Assembly (NCBI RefSeq): GCF_000165425.1
Contig: NW_001799635.1
Span: forward strand, 124,001-188,000
Source of the DNA: Paramecium tetraurelia
Taxonomy: Eukaryota; Ciliophora; Oligohymenophorea; Peniculida; Parameciidae
DNA: 64,000 nt
Direction: 5' to 3'
Each line of letters starts with the position of its first letter. Position 1 is the first letter of the stretch. Under the pieces are notes generated by a model. The model saw only the letters and a program-made list of their open reading frames with translations, searched no databases and was not told where the DNA came from. The position numbers and the translations under genes were made by a program. Positions 40,284 to 52,184 of the stretch are shown piece after piece.

Positions 40284-41153
40284 TCATTTTGGATATAGAA
40301 TGTCATAATGTCCAGGCCTGTATAAAAGATTAATAAATATAGATTTTGAATCTGCATCCTCTGGAATTTAAAAAATAGTGGCATCAAAAGTGGAAACATT
40401 TCCATCCAAATAGAATATCCTGATTGGAATTTGCAAATAGTTCTGCAACGCGATGATTTACATCTTTATTATAAATTTCTTATTACTTAATCTGCTTCCC
40501 TGTCAATAGGATCAACTTCTTATTAACAAAATAATTCAACAGTTCCTGTTTCTATGTATCCTTCAAATAAGAATGAATTTGCTTTTATATATCCAGATGT
40601 CATCATTCTCATATACATAATAAGATAGTCTGAGGTCACTTTATTGCAAAATGCATCAACTATTCCTTAAATAGTAATGTTGTTTGGACATAATTTTATT
40701 TATTTCATTATTTCCTACATAAATTTTCTTGCTTACGTCATAAAAATCATCAATTACAATTTATTCATACCCAACAGCCGTTAAATCTGCTTTTGAATTG
40801 GCAATTATAGTGCTAAACTTATCTAAAATTTGCTAATCTTTGGATTCTATGATATATTCAAATATTCTAAACAGAACTGCTCTATAAAAGCAGCTGCCAT
40901 CCCTCCTCACTCTTCTGAATTATGGATATGATTATCGGATTTTCTAAAATTCCTTTCAATCACTTACTTGAATCTTTTGAAGAAACCCTTAATTTTGTAA
41001 ATATTCTGATTCTAAAATTTATAGTTCTATTGGTTAAGTAATAATGAATGGATCTTGGGCTTCTATTTCATTTTTTATTTGATCCAATTACTATATGTGC
41101 TATTCATACAATTCTTAATGATATGCATATTGGTTAGATTATTATTAACTCAT
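40284..41153 (-). CDS. Otubain-type deubiquitinase
   Basis: Cysteine protease that removes ubiquitin chains. 266 residues after three introns (40944-40967; 40715-40736; 40464-40486 ending AAG). Catalytic Asp-Cys motif RRDGSCFYRAVLF (the family has PDGNCFYRA), middle KVTSDYLIMYMRMMTSGYI, and the histidine end YRPGHYDILYP, with His present. The family's Asn/Asp partner region is intact. The start MSQQQSNQYAYHQ is the first ATG in the frame. Its ATG overlaps a possible TGA of the upstream gene. Compared with OTUB1 (~271 aa) the length is normal. Confidence 0.93.
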
Positions 41154-43281
41154 TATTATTATTTATTATTTTGTATAAATTATTATTCAAATCCTATTTC
41201 AATTTCTCTATTCATCTTATTAGTTTCCATTAAACAATTTTCACTGTATCGAGAATTCCCTCGTGTTTTTCTGAAGATAAAACATTCACTTAAATCTATA
41301 AGCCTACTGAATATAACTTTTTTAATTAAATATTCCTTTACCCAGAGCACATCCTATTATACTAAATTATTGGAGTTAATAACATAAAAATTGTTACTAC
41401 TTTTTTTTATTTAAATAAAATGCTTCCTTAATTCAAAAATTTAAGAGTTCTTTTATCTTTCATCGATATCCAGAATCTATCATCTATATACTAATACTAA
41501 TTCACTATAAGTTGAATTCTTTGTAATATAATATCTATTTGAGGTCATTTAAATCTGAAGAATTTAAAGAACAATATAGATTAAATACTAATATTAAAGT
41601 AAGGAGGTTTAAGAAACACATAAGTTTCGAATAAACTATCTAATAATTATAAAAATAAACAACATTAAAGATTTTAGAAATATAAAAGCAAATTTAGTAA
41701 GAAAAAAATAATAAATGAGGGTAGCATTTTACAAATTTTCAAAAAAAGAAATAAATACTCTCTTTAATTGAATACATCAATTATTTGTAATTAATAAAAC
41801 TTAGTTCAATTCTCGTCATATTTTTGCTAATTTAAGTGCTAAATGGAAATATATTTCTGATTAAAATATAATCTAATTTTCTGATTTTAAATTTAATGCT
41901 TTTTATAATTACATATCAGACTAAATTATTTTAAACAATTAAAACTGTAAAGTAAACTCTTAAATTTACTTTCTCAGAATTATTTTATTGTTTGGTCCTA
42001 ACAATCTTACATTCTATTCTTTAATATTTGTAAATTAATTCCACACCTTTATAAGTTAACTTTATTTCTTTAACAACATTATTTAAACTTAATTAGACAA
42101 CTTTTATAAATTTTATTTTTTATTAATAAAAGATGCATTAGTCATACATTATCGTAATGAAGAATTTAGAATATTAAACAAATTGTTATTATGAGATTTT
42201 AGTTTTCATTTTTAACTATAATTATTCTATTTAGGTTTTTGCTTATAATTATTTGATTATAACAAACACTTATGGATGAGTATGATGATGCAGTTTGTAA
42301 CAACGACTTTCTAACATTATTCATATGAATTACATTTAAAGTTTCATCAATGATTCCATCTAATTCAACCTTTTACTAGTGCTTTTTCAAGAATTGAATC
42401 AATTTGGTATCATTAACTTTTTAAGAATTATTTAGAAAATAATATAAAAACAGTTCTAAAGATATCTTTCCTGAAAATTCCTTTTATTATCATCTATCAA
42501 ATGTTCTGTTCTTTTTGATTTTGTTCGAATTATAATATTTCTTATTCTTTGTTTGAAATCGAATTATAAAAATTCATTAACTCTTTATTTAATTGGTTAA
42601 TTGATCAGTTAAATCTATTTTGAATCATCACAATATTGAACTTGAAATGTTTCCATCATTTATGCTTTTTCAATGAAGCTCTACACTATGGCATTACAAG
42701 ATAATTTTTAAAATTATTTTCTTCTGATAATCTCTTGTTGAAATTTAAATTAATCATCTAGTAGTATCATAATAGAAAATTTAAAAAATTAAGACCAAAA
42801 CAAATTGGATTCATGAGTGTCCACTGCCAGATTAAAAACAAATATTGGTATTAACATCAAATAAAGAGTTTTAATATCGAATGAATTTATGATTCTAAGT
42901 TTGAGTTAAAATTTTACGCGAGTGTTCCTAAGCTAATAAAATAATCATCTAAGTAGGTATCTAAATTTGGTGGAATTTTCATTAGTCGATTGAAAGGGTA
43001 AAAAAAGTTACAAAGTTCAACAATTACAAGTAATAGGTATTTATATTAACTAGATGTTTTTTTCACGTATTTATAAGAAACTATGATAAAAATAAATCCA
43101 AAAGCATTAAAAGCAAAGGATGACCAATTATTTTCCAACCCTTTTTAAATTGCAAATATAAGAAGCAATAATGAAATCAACACCTTTTAATTGTGCTAAA
43201 TTTTGATTGTTTACTGATTTTTATTTGAGTGAATTATTTCTCTTACTTTTTATCAAGTATTTTATGAAAAAATAATGTCAT
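41154..43281 (-). CDS. Third membrane protein with kinase-like C-terminus (exon structure unresolved)
   Basis: Coding-like fragments lie in order on the minus strand. Span-rich section: VLISLLLLIFAIQKGLENNW...FGFIFIIVSYKYV and YLLLVIVELCNFFYPF. Then KIPPNLDTYLDDYFISLGTL and FQQEIIRRKQFQKLSCNAI. Next METFQVQYCDDSKQIQL, and finally an N-box-like LELFLYYFLNN followed by helical sequence. The order (spans, helices, N-box-like) repeats the 2.1-3.9 kb and 23.3-24.7 kb genes. Several joints cannot be assigned, the 3' end is unclear (one frame would overlap the otubain ATG), and the gene may be decaying. Start taken at the ATG at 43281. Confidence 0.4.
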
Positions 43282-43379
43282 ATATTTTAATAATTAAATT
43301 ATATTTTTAATGAGAGATCAGATATTATGAAATAATAGCAAAAACAATAGCATTATCACTTTTGTGGATAGAATTCAAA

Positions 43380-43727
43380 TCAATCATCTTATTAAGCTTA
43401 TATAATTCGTTATAATATAACTTTTTCCAAACCCATAGAATTTCTAAACATAATCTATTCATTCAATCCGAACTTCTTTTTAACTAAATTTGAATGAGGA
43501 AAAATCTCATCCATATATGAAAATTCTTCGAAATTGAAATATGGCTTAAAGTCCTGTCTTCTTGAATGAATTTAAGATAGTTTATATTATTATAACTTAT
43601 TTGCTTATTAAACATAATTGCATATCTATTATTAGAGTTAAAATTTATCCTTTGTATTAAGGTTAATTTGATAGGAGGGTCTTGGCATTTTCTTTGCTTT
43701 CGGCCTTGGAATTTTATCAACATTCAT
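43380..43727 (-). CDS. Small basic protein, possibly first exon of a longer gene
   Basis: 115-codon frame starting MNVDKIPRPKAKKMPRPSYQ, basic at the N-terminus, then Gln/Asn-rich, then EEFSYMDEIFPHSNLVKKKFG. It ends at TGA after RIIQAQQDD. If 25 nt before that (GTT...AAG) are spliced out, the frame runs on as LNKMIDLNSIHKSDNAIVFAI and beyond, to a TGA near 43.26 kb. It may therefore be longer, or even joined to the membrane gene below it. No homolog recognised. Confidence 0.5.
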
Positions 43728-44528
43728 TTTTTATCTTCTTAACTAATTAATCACTTAAGTGGGAGGTAATCTAAGCTATCTCTACTAATGTAACTAGCTG
43801 ACCATGTTGTCGTAAGAGTCGTTTTCGGTTTTTAAATATTAATTTATTTGTGAATGCTTATCACTCTTAACATATTGAGTGATTGAAGCATTCTTATCTT
43901 ATTTAAAGGATAGCTAGGTTTTGGATGTCCCAAGAAGTTGTTTATGAGTTTGCTTTTCTAGAAATATGATGGGAAGAATTTCTTTATTCATCAAGTACAA
44001 TTTAATTATTAATAAATCAAAATAAAGAATGGATTTTATAAATGGATAAAGGAGAGCATAATAGGTAAATGAGCCAACAAAAGAAAAGGGAAAATGTAGT
44101 TATATGAAACTTTTAGTTACATAAATATTCAATTAATATAAAAAATTACTATAGTTTGAAATGGGAAATATTCGTTTTGAGCAATTATGGACTATTCTTA
44201 CTTTTTAAAGATAAATTATATTCAAAATATAATTCAATAGATATTAATTTGAAAAATAGAATATATATATAATTTTGGAGAGAATATGTATATATATATA
44301 TTATTTTAAGATTTATCTTTATTGGTTTTGTTATTTTATCTTAGTGGAACCTCAAAGCAACAATTTTAACTTTTTGGGAAAACATTCTCAATCAATAGAG
44401 AAGTTAAAACAATATTAAAGAATAATCCTAATTATTATCTCTTTTTTAAATCAACTTGAAATTGAATTTTATCTAATCTATTTCTATAGTTATAGAAATT
44501 ATTTTAAGATAAAATTATATAATTATAA
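43728..44528. other. Intergenic region with a local GC rise and a hairpin
   Basis: 800-bp spacer, one of the longest in the window. The part nearest 43.74-43.95 kb is less AT-rich than other spacers and contains a strong inverted repeat (see separate entry). The rest is AT-rich, with short TA runs around 44.26-44.30 kb. No protein-like frame was seen. Confidence 0.6.
43852..43893. other. Perfect-arm hairpin, possible structured RNA
   Basis: Inverted repeat: GAATGCTT plus ATCACTC on the left, GAGTGAT plus AAGCATTC on the right, with a 10-nt loop (TTAACATATT) and a 2-nt bulge (TG) in the right arm. It lies in a non-coding spacer with raised GC. The strand is unknown and I do not recognise an snRNA or tRNA core, so the RNA assignment is inference. 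Could also be a protein-binding palindrome or chance. Confidence 0.5.
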
Positions 44529-46438
44529 ATGTAATAAGAGGATAATAAAAGAAAAGTTAGATTTGAAGGCGAGGAAGAAGAGAGGAGAGATGATGACGAT
44601 ATTAATAGGAATCCAAATAATAAGAAATGTCCAATAATTGGTGTAAATGATTAATTTTTGGATCCTTGTATTAAATACAATTTATGAAAGATGCTGTGAA
44701 AACATCATTAAAAGAAGAAGAAGCATTGGAATAAGAAAACGAAATAGTTTAATTTACAATATCTGAAGGAATAACAGCGGAAGAATTGATATAAAATTTA
44801 GATATTAGATTATATCCAGAAAGAGATCCAATTAAGAATAATAAATGTATTCAAAGGATTATATTTTGTAGTTGTTCCAGCTGTCCTTTCTTTAAAGACC
44901 AAAAAAGTTTCTAATAATTTAGACAGGCCCCCAATAGATTTAGTATGCGTAGTTGATGTAAGTGGGAGCATGATTGGTAGGAAAATTAATCTAGTAAAGG
45001 ATTCTTTAAGATATTTAATGAAAATATTAGGTCCTGAAGATAGAATCTGCATTATTGTATTTACGACTGTCGCTCATATAGTTACTTCATTTATTAGAAA
45101 TACTCAAGAGAACAAACCATTATTAAAAAAGGCAATTCTTGAATTAAAAGGGTTGGCATCTACAAATATAAGCGATGGAATGAATAAGGCTTTATGGATG
45201 TTAAAGAATAGGAAATATAAAAACCCTGTTTCTTGCATATTTTTATTATCTGATGGTTAAGATGATTATAAAGGAGCAGAATAGAGAGTTTTCGATTAGC
45301 TATAATTGTTGAAAATAGAGGAGAAATTTGTGATTCATACTTTTGGGTATGGATAGGATCATGATGCTTATGTAATGAATCAAATAGCAAAATATAGAGA
45401 AGGAAATTTTTATTATATAGATAACATAAATAAAGTAACATGAATTCATGATTATAAGGCTAGCGATTATTTTATACTTGCAATGAGCGGAATGTTATCC
45501 ATATATGCCTAAAATGTTAGTATTAACTTAAAATCCAATGACTGTGAAATAGTTAAAGCTTTTGGTGAGGGATAGGTGTGGTATAAATAAGACGCGAATA
45601 ATTATAAGATTTAATTAAATTATTTATTAGAAGGAGAAAGCAAGGATTTTGTGTTTGAATTATTTGTAAAAGAAGATTATACCTTAAATCATATAAACCT
45701 GCAAATTGAAATAAATGGATAATTGCTTAAATAAAATTTAGAATTTAGAAAAGATTCAAATTTTCAAATTAATGTATCCTAAGAAAAAGAAGGTTAATTA
45801 AATGAACATGTGGAAATTAATTATTAGAGAGCTAAAGCTGGACACGCCATAGGAGAAGCATGCCATTAAGCATAACAAAAGCAGTATTAGCAGGCTTAAG
45901 AATTGATAGAACTTCAAATTTAATAAATTAAATAATCTCCTCATCTTGATAGTCTAGCATTGAAGATAGCTTTAGAAGACTTAGAAAAATGTAAAATGTA
46001 TTGCAAACCAAAAATATTTGAAATGGAAGGGGAAGCATTTTTAATGAAAAAAGAACGAAACCATATTGTTAGATAATCTTCTTTAAGTAAGTTTGATCAA
46101 TTATGCAATTAGCTAATCTTTGTGATTGGAATGATGATCAATAATAAAATATGGAGCATTTATAAAATGGAGATTTGCAGTTAAGTGCAGCCGGAAGTAT
46201 AAAGGGTTCTGATTCTGAGGTTTCTTCATAGCCAGACTTTTAAAGGGACATAGATTTTGATAATTTTGATCCAAAATTCATCATTAAATAATTACTAAAA
46301 ATGAAACAATTTAAAAAAGAATAATTAGAACAGGAGGATGAAGAAGATGATAAAAAAATTGAATTATTGAAAGAATAATTGATTTTAGAGTAATAAGAAG
46401 AAATTGAAGAATAAGAAGTTGCAAATTAGAGTTAATGA
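44529..46438 (+). CDS. von Willebrand factor A domain protein
   Basis: 603 residues after four introns (44668-44690 ending AAG, 44847-44871, 45435-45458 ending AAG, 46087-46112). The vWA MIDAS metal site is intact: DLVCVVDVSGSM, later the T/S loop (ASTNISDGM) and FLLSDG. Following beta-rich sequence (YLLEGESKDFVFELFV) resembles the second domain seen after vWA in this protein class, then a helical region and a long acidic coil (KKIELLKEQLILEQQEEIEEQ). Cytosolic, no signal peptide. Such proteins usually bind ligands via Mg2+/Mn2+; partner unknown. It runs in tandem with the MORN gene, 39 bp apart. Confidence 0.85.
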
Positions 46439-46477
46439 AATAATAAACATTAATAATAAATAATTATAAAATACATT

Positions 46478-47284
46478 ATGTCTGATTAAATATAAGAATA
46501 TAAAGCTTGCTGGAAGTCAGCAGTTGATGCTGCTGAAAAAGAATTAGCTTAGCTTTACTCTTAATTTATTTAAAGTGATGGTGAACTTTTCAAAGAAAAT
46601 TTGCAAAATTAGAATCAATTAGTGTAACCATCTCCATATTATAATAAGTAAGCGCAATGAGGTTTAAAATGAGCCACGCCCTTAGGATAATAATAATAAT
46701 GATGAGGAAGAGGACTAATAAGATTAGATTGGTCATCAATCAAACATAGCAACATCTACAACAAAAGAAGACTTTGTAGTGAATTAAGAAATTAAAAGAG
46801 AACTTATTAGAGAAGTGCCATTTAAAGATGAAATACTTTATATTTATAGAATAACATATTAGAATGGAGATGTCTATGAAGGAGAGTTATTAAATGATTT
46901 AAAGGATGGATTAGGAACATATTACTATGAAAATGGGGAAAAATATGATGGATTATTTTCAGAAGATCTTATTCATGGCTATGGAAAATATTTCTTTATT
47001 GGAGGTCACAAATACGAAGGAGATTGGTATTAGGGAGAAAAATTTGGGATGGGAATTTTAGATTTCAGTACAGGAGACAGATATATAGGAGAGTTTTACA
47101 AAGATGCATTTGACGGGGATGGTAAATTAATGAGTAATCAATAGGGACTTTTGAGTACAAGAATGGAGATGTGTTCAAAGGCTAATGGAAAAAAGGAAAG
47201 AAGAATGGTCCTGGAGAGATGAGATACAAAGACAAAAGGGTTGTTATAGGGGATTGGATTGATGATGAGTTATAGCCCTTTTGA
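46478..47284 (+). CDS. MORN-repeat protein
   Basis: 252 residues after two introns (46624-46648 ending AAG, 47122-47144). The C-terminal ~150 residues have about six MORN repeats: YQNGDVYEGELLNDLKDGLG, YENGEKYDGLF, GGHKYEGDWYQGEKFGMG, TGDRYIGEFY, and after the second intron YKNGDVFKGQWKKGKKNGPG. The N-terminus is helical, then acidic and disordered. MORN proteins often sit at membranes or on axonemes as scaffolds; the specific role cannot be read here. The second intron is fixed because it restores a MORN repeat. Confidence 0.9.
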
Positions 47285-47595
47285 TATTAAATACTATCAA
47301 TTCTATATTAGAATTAAGTTTGATAGATTATTGATATCTTTTCTTTATTTCCAATTTTTATCATTATTCACTTAGGTTCTAATTTTGATCTTCTATAAAG
47401 CAAATCTGTAGGAATCAGCAACTTCAATAATAGCGAAATTTTTTCACTTTGATATCTATATAAATTTTATTTAGTTTTCGTTTACCACCCATTCTGAGAT
47501 AAACAGTAATTATATGAAATTTTAAATATAGAATGAATAATTTGTAATTACCATGATATAAGGTTATAAAAATTGCAATTAATAATTAATTAAGT

Positions 47596-49471
47596 TCAGC
47601 CCAACATTGATGCTTCCTAGACTTCCAATTATTTGTTTCCATTTTTTTACACTTTCAAAATTTGGCTTATAGTCTAATTTTTAGATTAAATTATTACTTT
47701 TCTGCATAAATAGCATTCATTTGATTTTTATATAACATCTTCAGCACACTGTTAACAAATGCCTCCATGACGACAGGGTACAAATACTATATTTGGAATA
47801 TTTTCATAGCAAACCAGACATTTGTCTTGATTTACACTTGATTCACCATCTGATTTAATTGATTTGATAGAGCGAACGGGTTCCTCTTCTTATTCTTATT
47901 TTGAAACGGTGGCCGTAATTTCTTCTCTTTTTATTTTTACTTAAATAAGTAGTTTATTTTATACCATTATCAGTAATAGCAGGTTTCTAAATATCTAAAT
48001 CAAGTTCATCTTTTTTTTTATTTATAATCATGGAATTACTGGCTGCAGGTTTTTAGAGTATTTTTTTCCAAGTTTCTCTCACAGTTGAACCCTAAAGATT
48101 TGATCTACCTGATTCTAATTCTTAATGAGATTTTTGTCGTTTTTTGAAATCAAAAGAAGGTTTGTCAAGAACAGCAAAGTAAGTACAAGATAATTTTATC
48201 AGATATAAAGGTATTCCTAACTTTATAAATTCCAGCTTTTTGGATTAATGGGGAGAATTAAGTTATCTAGAATTTGGAGATTGTACAGTTTGTTATTAAT
48301 CAATATCATTTTAGTCTTAGATACCTTAAACATCTTTTAAGTAAGCTCTTATAATAGAATGATTAATATTACTTAATTTATCTGTAGAAACATAGAGTAA
48401 AGATGAGAAGAAATAATGAAAACAAAGTGATCACAACTATATATTTAGCAGTTTCAGTAAGGCTAATTAATTGATTTCCCTCATAAAATTCAGCTGTTCT
48501 TAGTATGAATAAAAAAGGAAACAATGTAAACCCTATAAGCATTATAAATATCCATAGGTTGCCTGCCACTAAAGAATACTTTAAATATATACAGTAATGA
48601 CATTGTTATTTTTTTTTGATGATATTGACTAATGTTTCAATGCAACTGACAAATGAGATAAATAACAATAATGCACAAACTACAAGAAACACCCATAGCA
48701 AGAGAAAGATCTAGATCCATGACCAAGATATTTTTGATTCCCATTTGAGTGTAATTAACAATAGTTAAAGACAACACATAGTTTTTAGGAATTATAAAAT
48801 CTCAATTTATATAATTAAGTTACTAAAGCAGTACTAGTCTTTGTTGGAGTTTTAATTTTTTAGACTAGTTTCATAATCAGGAGTAAAGATGAAACTGCTA
48901 ACATCATAATAGTGATGAAATAGATTTTAAATTCTTACACCTCATAATAAAACACAATAAAGATCTAATAAACATTGATGCATACTTTAAAGAAGAATAG
49001 AAACATAGTTTCTATAAGTTGCCAAATACAATCATCTCCTTTTCTATAGTTATAGTATATCAGAATAAAAATTGTTATTAAGTCCTAAATCCACAATTAT
49101 AAGAGCACGTATCGATGACTGTATTTCCAATGCATATAAGTGAAATAATTTACGAAAAACGCTTGTAGGAATAGATTGAACATAAGAGACTTGATCATTT
49201 AAGCATGACAAGAGATAACCTAATTTTTATTTTGAATACCTTGTCATCTGTAAGAGTAATGATGCTGTTTGTGTAATCTTGTTCCCTATTTTAAGCTTAT
49301 CTCGATTGTCTATTTTCATTTATATAATTCATACAATTCTCTAAAAAGGGGTAGATTTTGACTAAATGTTGGAGATAAAAAATTTCTTCTTCTAGTTGAC
49401 GCTTGTTAATCGTCTTCTATTTGAATTTATGAGGGCCTCATTCTAACCGATCCCAATTATGATTCTGGCAT
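47596..49471 (-). CDS. Multi-span membrane protein with C-terminal RING finger
   Basis: Start MPESQLGSVRMRPSQIQIED. Two introns at the 5' end (49310-49334, 49220-49239) bring the N-terminal disordered region into phase with the membrane part. Five or more spans follow, including FLLLWVFLVVCALLLFISFV and IFIMLIGFTLFPFLFI. The C-terminus has a C3HC4-type RING: CLVCYENIPNIVFVPCRHGGICQQC then CYLCRK. This is the layout of a membrane-anchored E3 ubiquitin ligase. At least one further joint near 48.75 kb is not resolved. Next to the stomatin gene on the same strand. Confidence 0.78.
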
Positions 49472-49594
49472 TTAGCTAAAATATAATGAAGGTTTTACAT
49501 CATAGTTTTTGAGATAATATAGTTTATTATCAATATTAATTCAAAAACACTAAAAAATTATTTTTTCATTTTCATTGTTAATAAAACCTGTAAA

Positions 49595-50528
49595 TCACAT
49601 AATCACTACTTTTGTTTAAGCCTCATTTCCTACATTTCCTACGATTTCCAAATATCTAATTTGCATTGCAGCCCTACTATTTAACATTTCAGCAGCTTCC
49701 TTCATCATTTTTGCTGATTACACATTCGATTATGCCATGAGAATTTTGACCTAAGCTGCTCTAAATATTAGGAATAAAATTAAACCTTGTTTCTGTGGCT
49801 ACTTATGCCAACGTATTCTATGTCTGTTAATCCATTTAAATATTATTTATCATGATTGCTTCTATTTCTATACCCCAATCTGTTGAGTGTGTTTCCACAA
49901 ACTCTTTTATCAAGATCTAGATTTCATTTCTTTCTGAAAGCAAGTCTTAAAATGTAAAAGCTCCAATTACACTTCTAATAGACGTTTAGGTTAATCCAAA
50001 AATTGCTTATTCAAAAAAACCATATATATTGAAAATCATTCTTTTTGGCTCTATAACCCTCATATATAAAGAAACACTGACTTCAATTTAAATGTTGTCT
50101 TTTGTTATTACTGATTAATTTTCGTAATTTAACAGTTACGTTCTACAATCAACAATGAATAAAGTATCAGTACAAGGATTCAACTGAAGTATTCCAGCAG
50201 AAGCTACTAATATTAGCAATTTAACTTGTTTTATAATATTTCCCAAAACGTAAAAGTACCCCAGCAAATCCTTGCTGTATTTAACGAAATGTTTTTCCTA
50301 CAATAATGTTATATGGACAATATGTTCCAAAACACTTCAAGCATTCTCCACATTTAAATAAACACTTTTAATATTTCCCATCAAATTCTGGTTCATCTTC
50401 TAGCTCCTCTATTTCCTCTCTTGGATATTTGACATTTTTGTTTTTATCTTAATTTTAGAATTCTTCTTAATTAGCTTGAGGATAGACTAACTTGATTTAT
50501 ATATTGTACTTTTTTGTTAATGATACAT
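49595..50528 (-). CDS. Stomatin/prohibitin-family (SPFH) protein
   Basis: 287 residues after three introns: 23 nt just after the first six codons, 50204-50225 (GTT...TAG) and 49761-49785. The SPFH/PHB core is clear: GFAGVLLRFGKYYKT, FIVDCRT, VSVSLYMRVIEPKR, RSVIGAFTFQDLLSERNEI, WGIEIEAIMINNIQMD and MAQSNVQSAKMMKEAAEML, then QIRYLEIVGNVG. It has an acidic N-terminal lead and a Cys-rich stretch (CLFKCGECLKCFG), possibly palmitoylated, but no clear span. Organises membrane microdomains; partner unknown. Divergent from the RBR gene with only ~85 bp between starts. Confidence 0.88.
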
Positions 50529-50612
50529 ATTTATAATTAATTCATTTAGTTATTTTTATATGCGTATTTTTAGAATAGTTTGAATTAGTCTCCATGTTTA
50601 ATAATATAATTA

Positions 50613-52115
50613 ATGATTAGTAAGAACAATCAGGGTTATCATTTGCCTTTGAGTAAAAGTGATGATCTATTGTTTGTACATGATATAGATTAAGAAAAAT
50701 AATAAAATCTTCATGAATCATAATTAAGAAAAAGCAGTTTACATGACTTTGTATTATAGATACCAAAGGAATAAAATCATAAAAGGAACTCACATAATTC
50801 GATAACATTTAATGAAGAGTATAAAAAAGTGAAATTGGTGTATGTATTTATTGTTTAAATTGCAGTCATACTAAGAAAAAAATTCTAACTCAAATTGGAT
50901 AATACGGGTATAATGTTTATATGGCAGAGTATATAATACAGAAGGAGAAAATTTCATTGGAATTAGATTTTTAAGTTATATTAGATTAAGTGATTGACAA
51001 AATTCATTAGTTTGAGGAATAATACAAATCTTGTTATGGAATGAAGATTCACAAAAATAGTTACAAATAGATTGTTCCTGTGTTGATTGAAGAACAATAA
51101 TAAATTGACTAATTTGTAGTAGAGGTAAAAAGATAAAAGCAAGGAAAAGAATCTAAAGATTATAATGATAATTGTGGTATATGTTTAGGAGAGTACATAA
51201 ATAAGTAGAAAGCTTTGAACTGTAGACATGAGTTCTGTTATGAATGCTTACAGAATTATTTAGACAATAAAATTAAGATTGGTTAAGTGCTGGAAATTGA
51301 ATGTCCTCAATAAGGATGTGACAATTATTTTAATGATGAGGCTATAAAGAGCTTAGTAAATGATGAGTAATATCAAAAATATGATAAATTCAAGAAATAA
51401 AAATTGTTAGACAGAGATGAAACAGTTAGGTGGTGTATTAAACCGGGATGTGACAAATTTATTAAGGGAAAAAGTATGTTTAGCAATACTATAAAATGTG
51501 AATGTGGATAGGAGATGTGCTATGAGTGTAGAAGAGAAGATCATCCAGGAATGACATGTGAAGTATAGATTTATAGTTAGCTATAGGAAGCATTAGACAA
51601 ATATTATGAATAAACAATGAAATAATTAGTTATTCAACGATGTCCTAAATGTAAAGCACCTATTCAAAAGAAAGAAGGATGTAATCATATGACTTGTTAT
51701 CAATGCCGCTTTTAGTTTTGTTGGTTATGCAGAGCAAAGTACACAAGAATGCATTTTGATTAAGACAATTGCTTTGGATGTCCAGGTAATAGAGTTAAAG
51801 TTATAGAGAGATAAGCAATTTTCGAGTGATGAACCTTATTCTAGACCAAGATGGAAGAAGTACGGAGGGATCATTTTCGAATTCTTTGCTACCATACTAA
51901 TTCTACCAATAATTCCATTCATTTTAATTTATTATAGTGTGATGACTCCTCTGAAATTAGTTAAACATTTTAATCGACAATATTACAGACAAATGGAAGA
52001 TGGGGATAAAATGTGCTTACTCTTACTTGGAGTAATGTTTTTCCCTGTAATCATGGTGTTCTTGATCTGTCCAGGACTACTTCTGCTGGTGGCGTATAAG
52101 ATTAAATATGATTGA
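50613..52115 (+). CDS. RBR (RING-IBR-RING) E3 ubiquitin ligase, membrane-anchored
   Basis: 483 residues after two introns (50840-50865 ending CAG, 51786-51810). RING1: CGICLGEY...CRHEFCYECL. IBR: VRWCIKPGCDKFI...CECGQEMCYECRR. RING2: RCPKCKAPIQKKEGCNHMTC, with the catalytic-type Cys in CNHMTC, then FCWLCRAKY. Two hydrophobic spans at the C-terminus (FFATILILPIIPFILIYY and LLLLGVMFFPVIMVFLI) place it in a membrane. Family ligases form a thioester with ubiquitin on RING2 before transfer. The substrate is unknown. The N-terminus is polar and unstructured. Confidence 0.92.
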
Positions 52116-52184
52116 TTATAATTAAATCGTACTCACATCAAACATTGCTTGTTTAGTATTGATCTTATAATTATCAAAAGGAAA

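Noticed and set aside
41055-41387. Forward 110-codon hydrophobic frame.
   Set aside because: It runs antisense over the 5' end of the otubain gene and the next minus-strand gene; the minus-strand reading has the family motifs.
49438-49440. An in-frame TGA seemed to interrupt the N-terminus of the RING membrane gene, hinting at TGG-to-TGA change or UGA readthrough.
   Set aside because: A different start (MPESQLGS...) with introns 49310-49334 and 49220-49239 gives a TGA-free model and better N-terminal composition, so no recoding is needed.
50542-50544. In-frame TGA upstream of the stomatin gene when starting at the ATG near 50.59 kb.
   Set aside because: The ATG at 50528 followed by a 23-nt intron (GTAC...TTAG) gives a clean frame; the upstream ATG is not needed.
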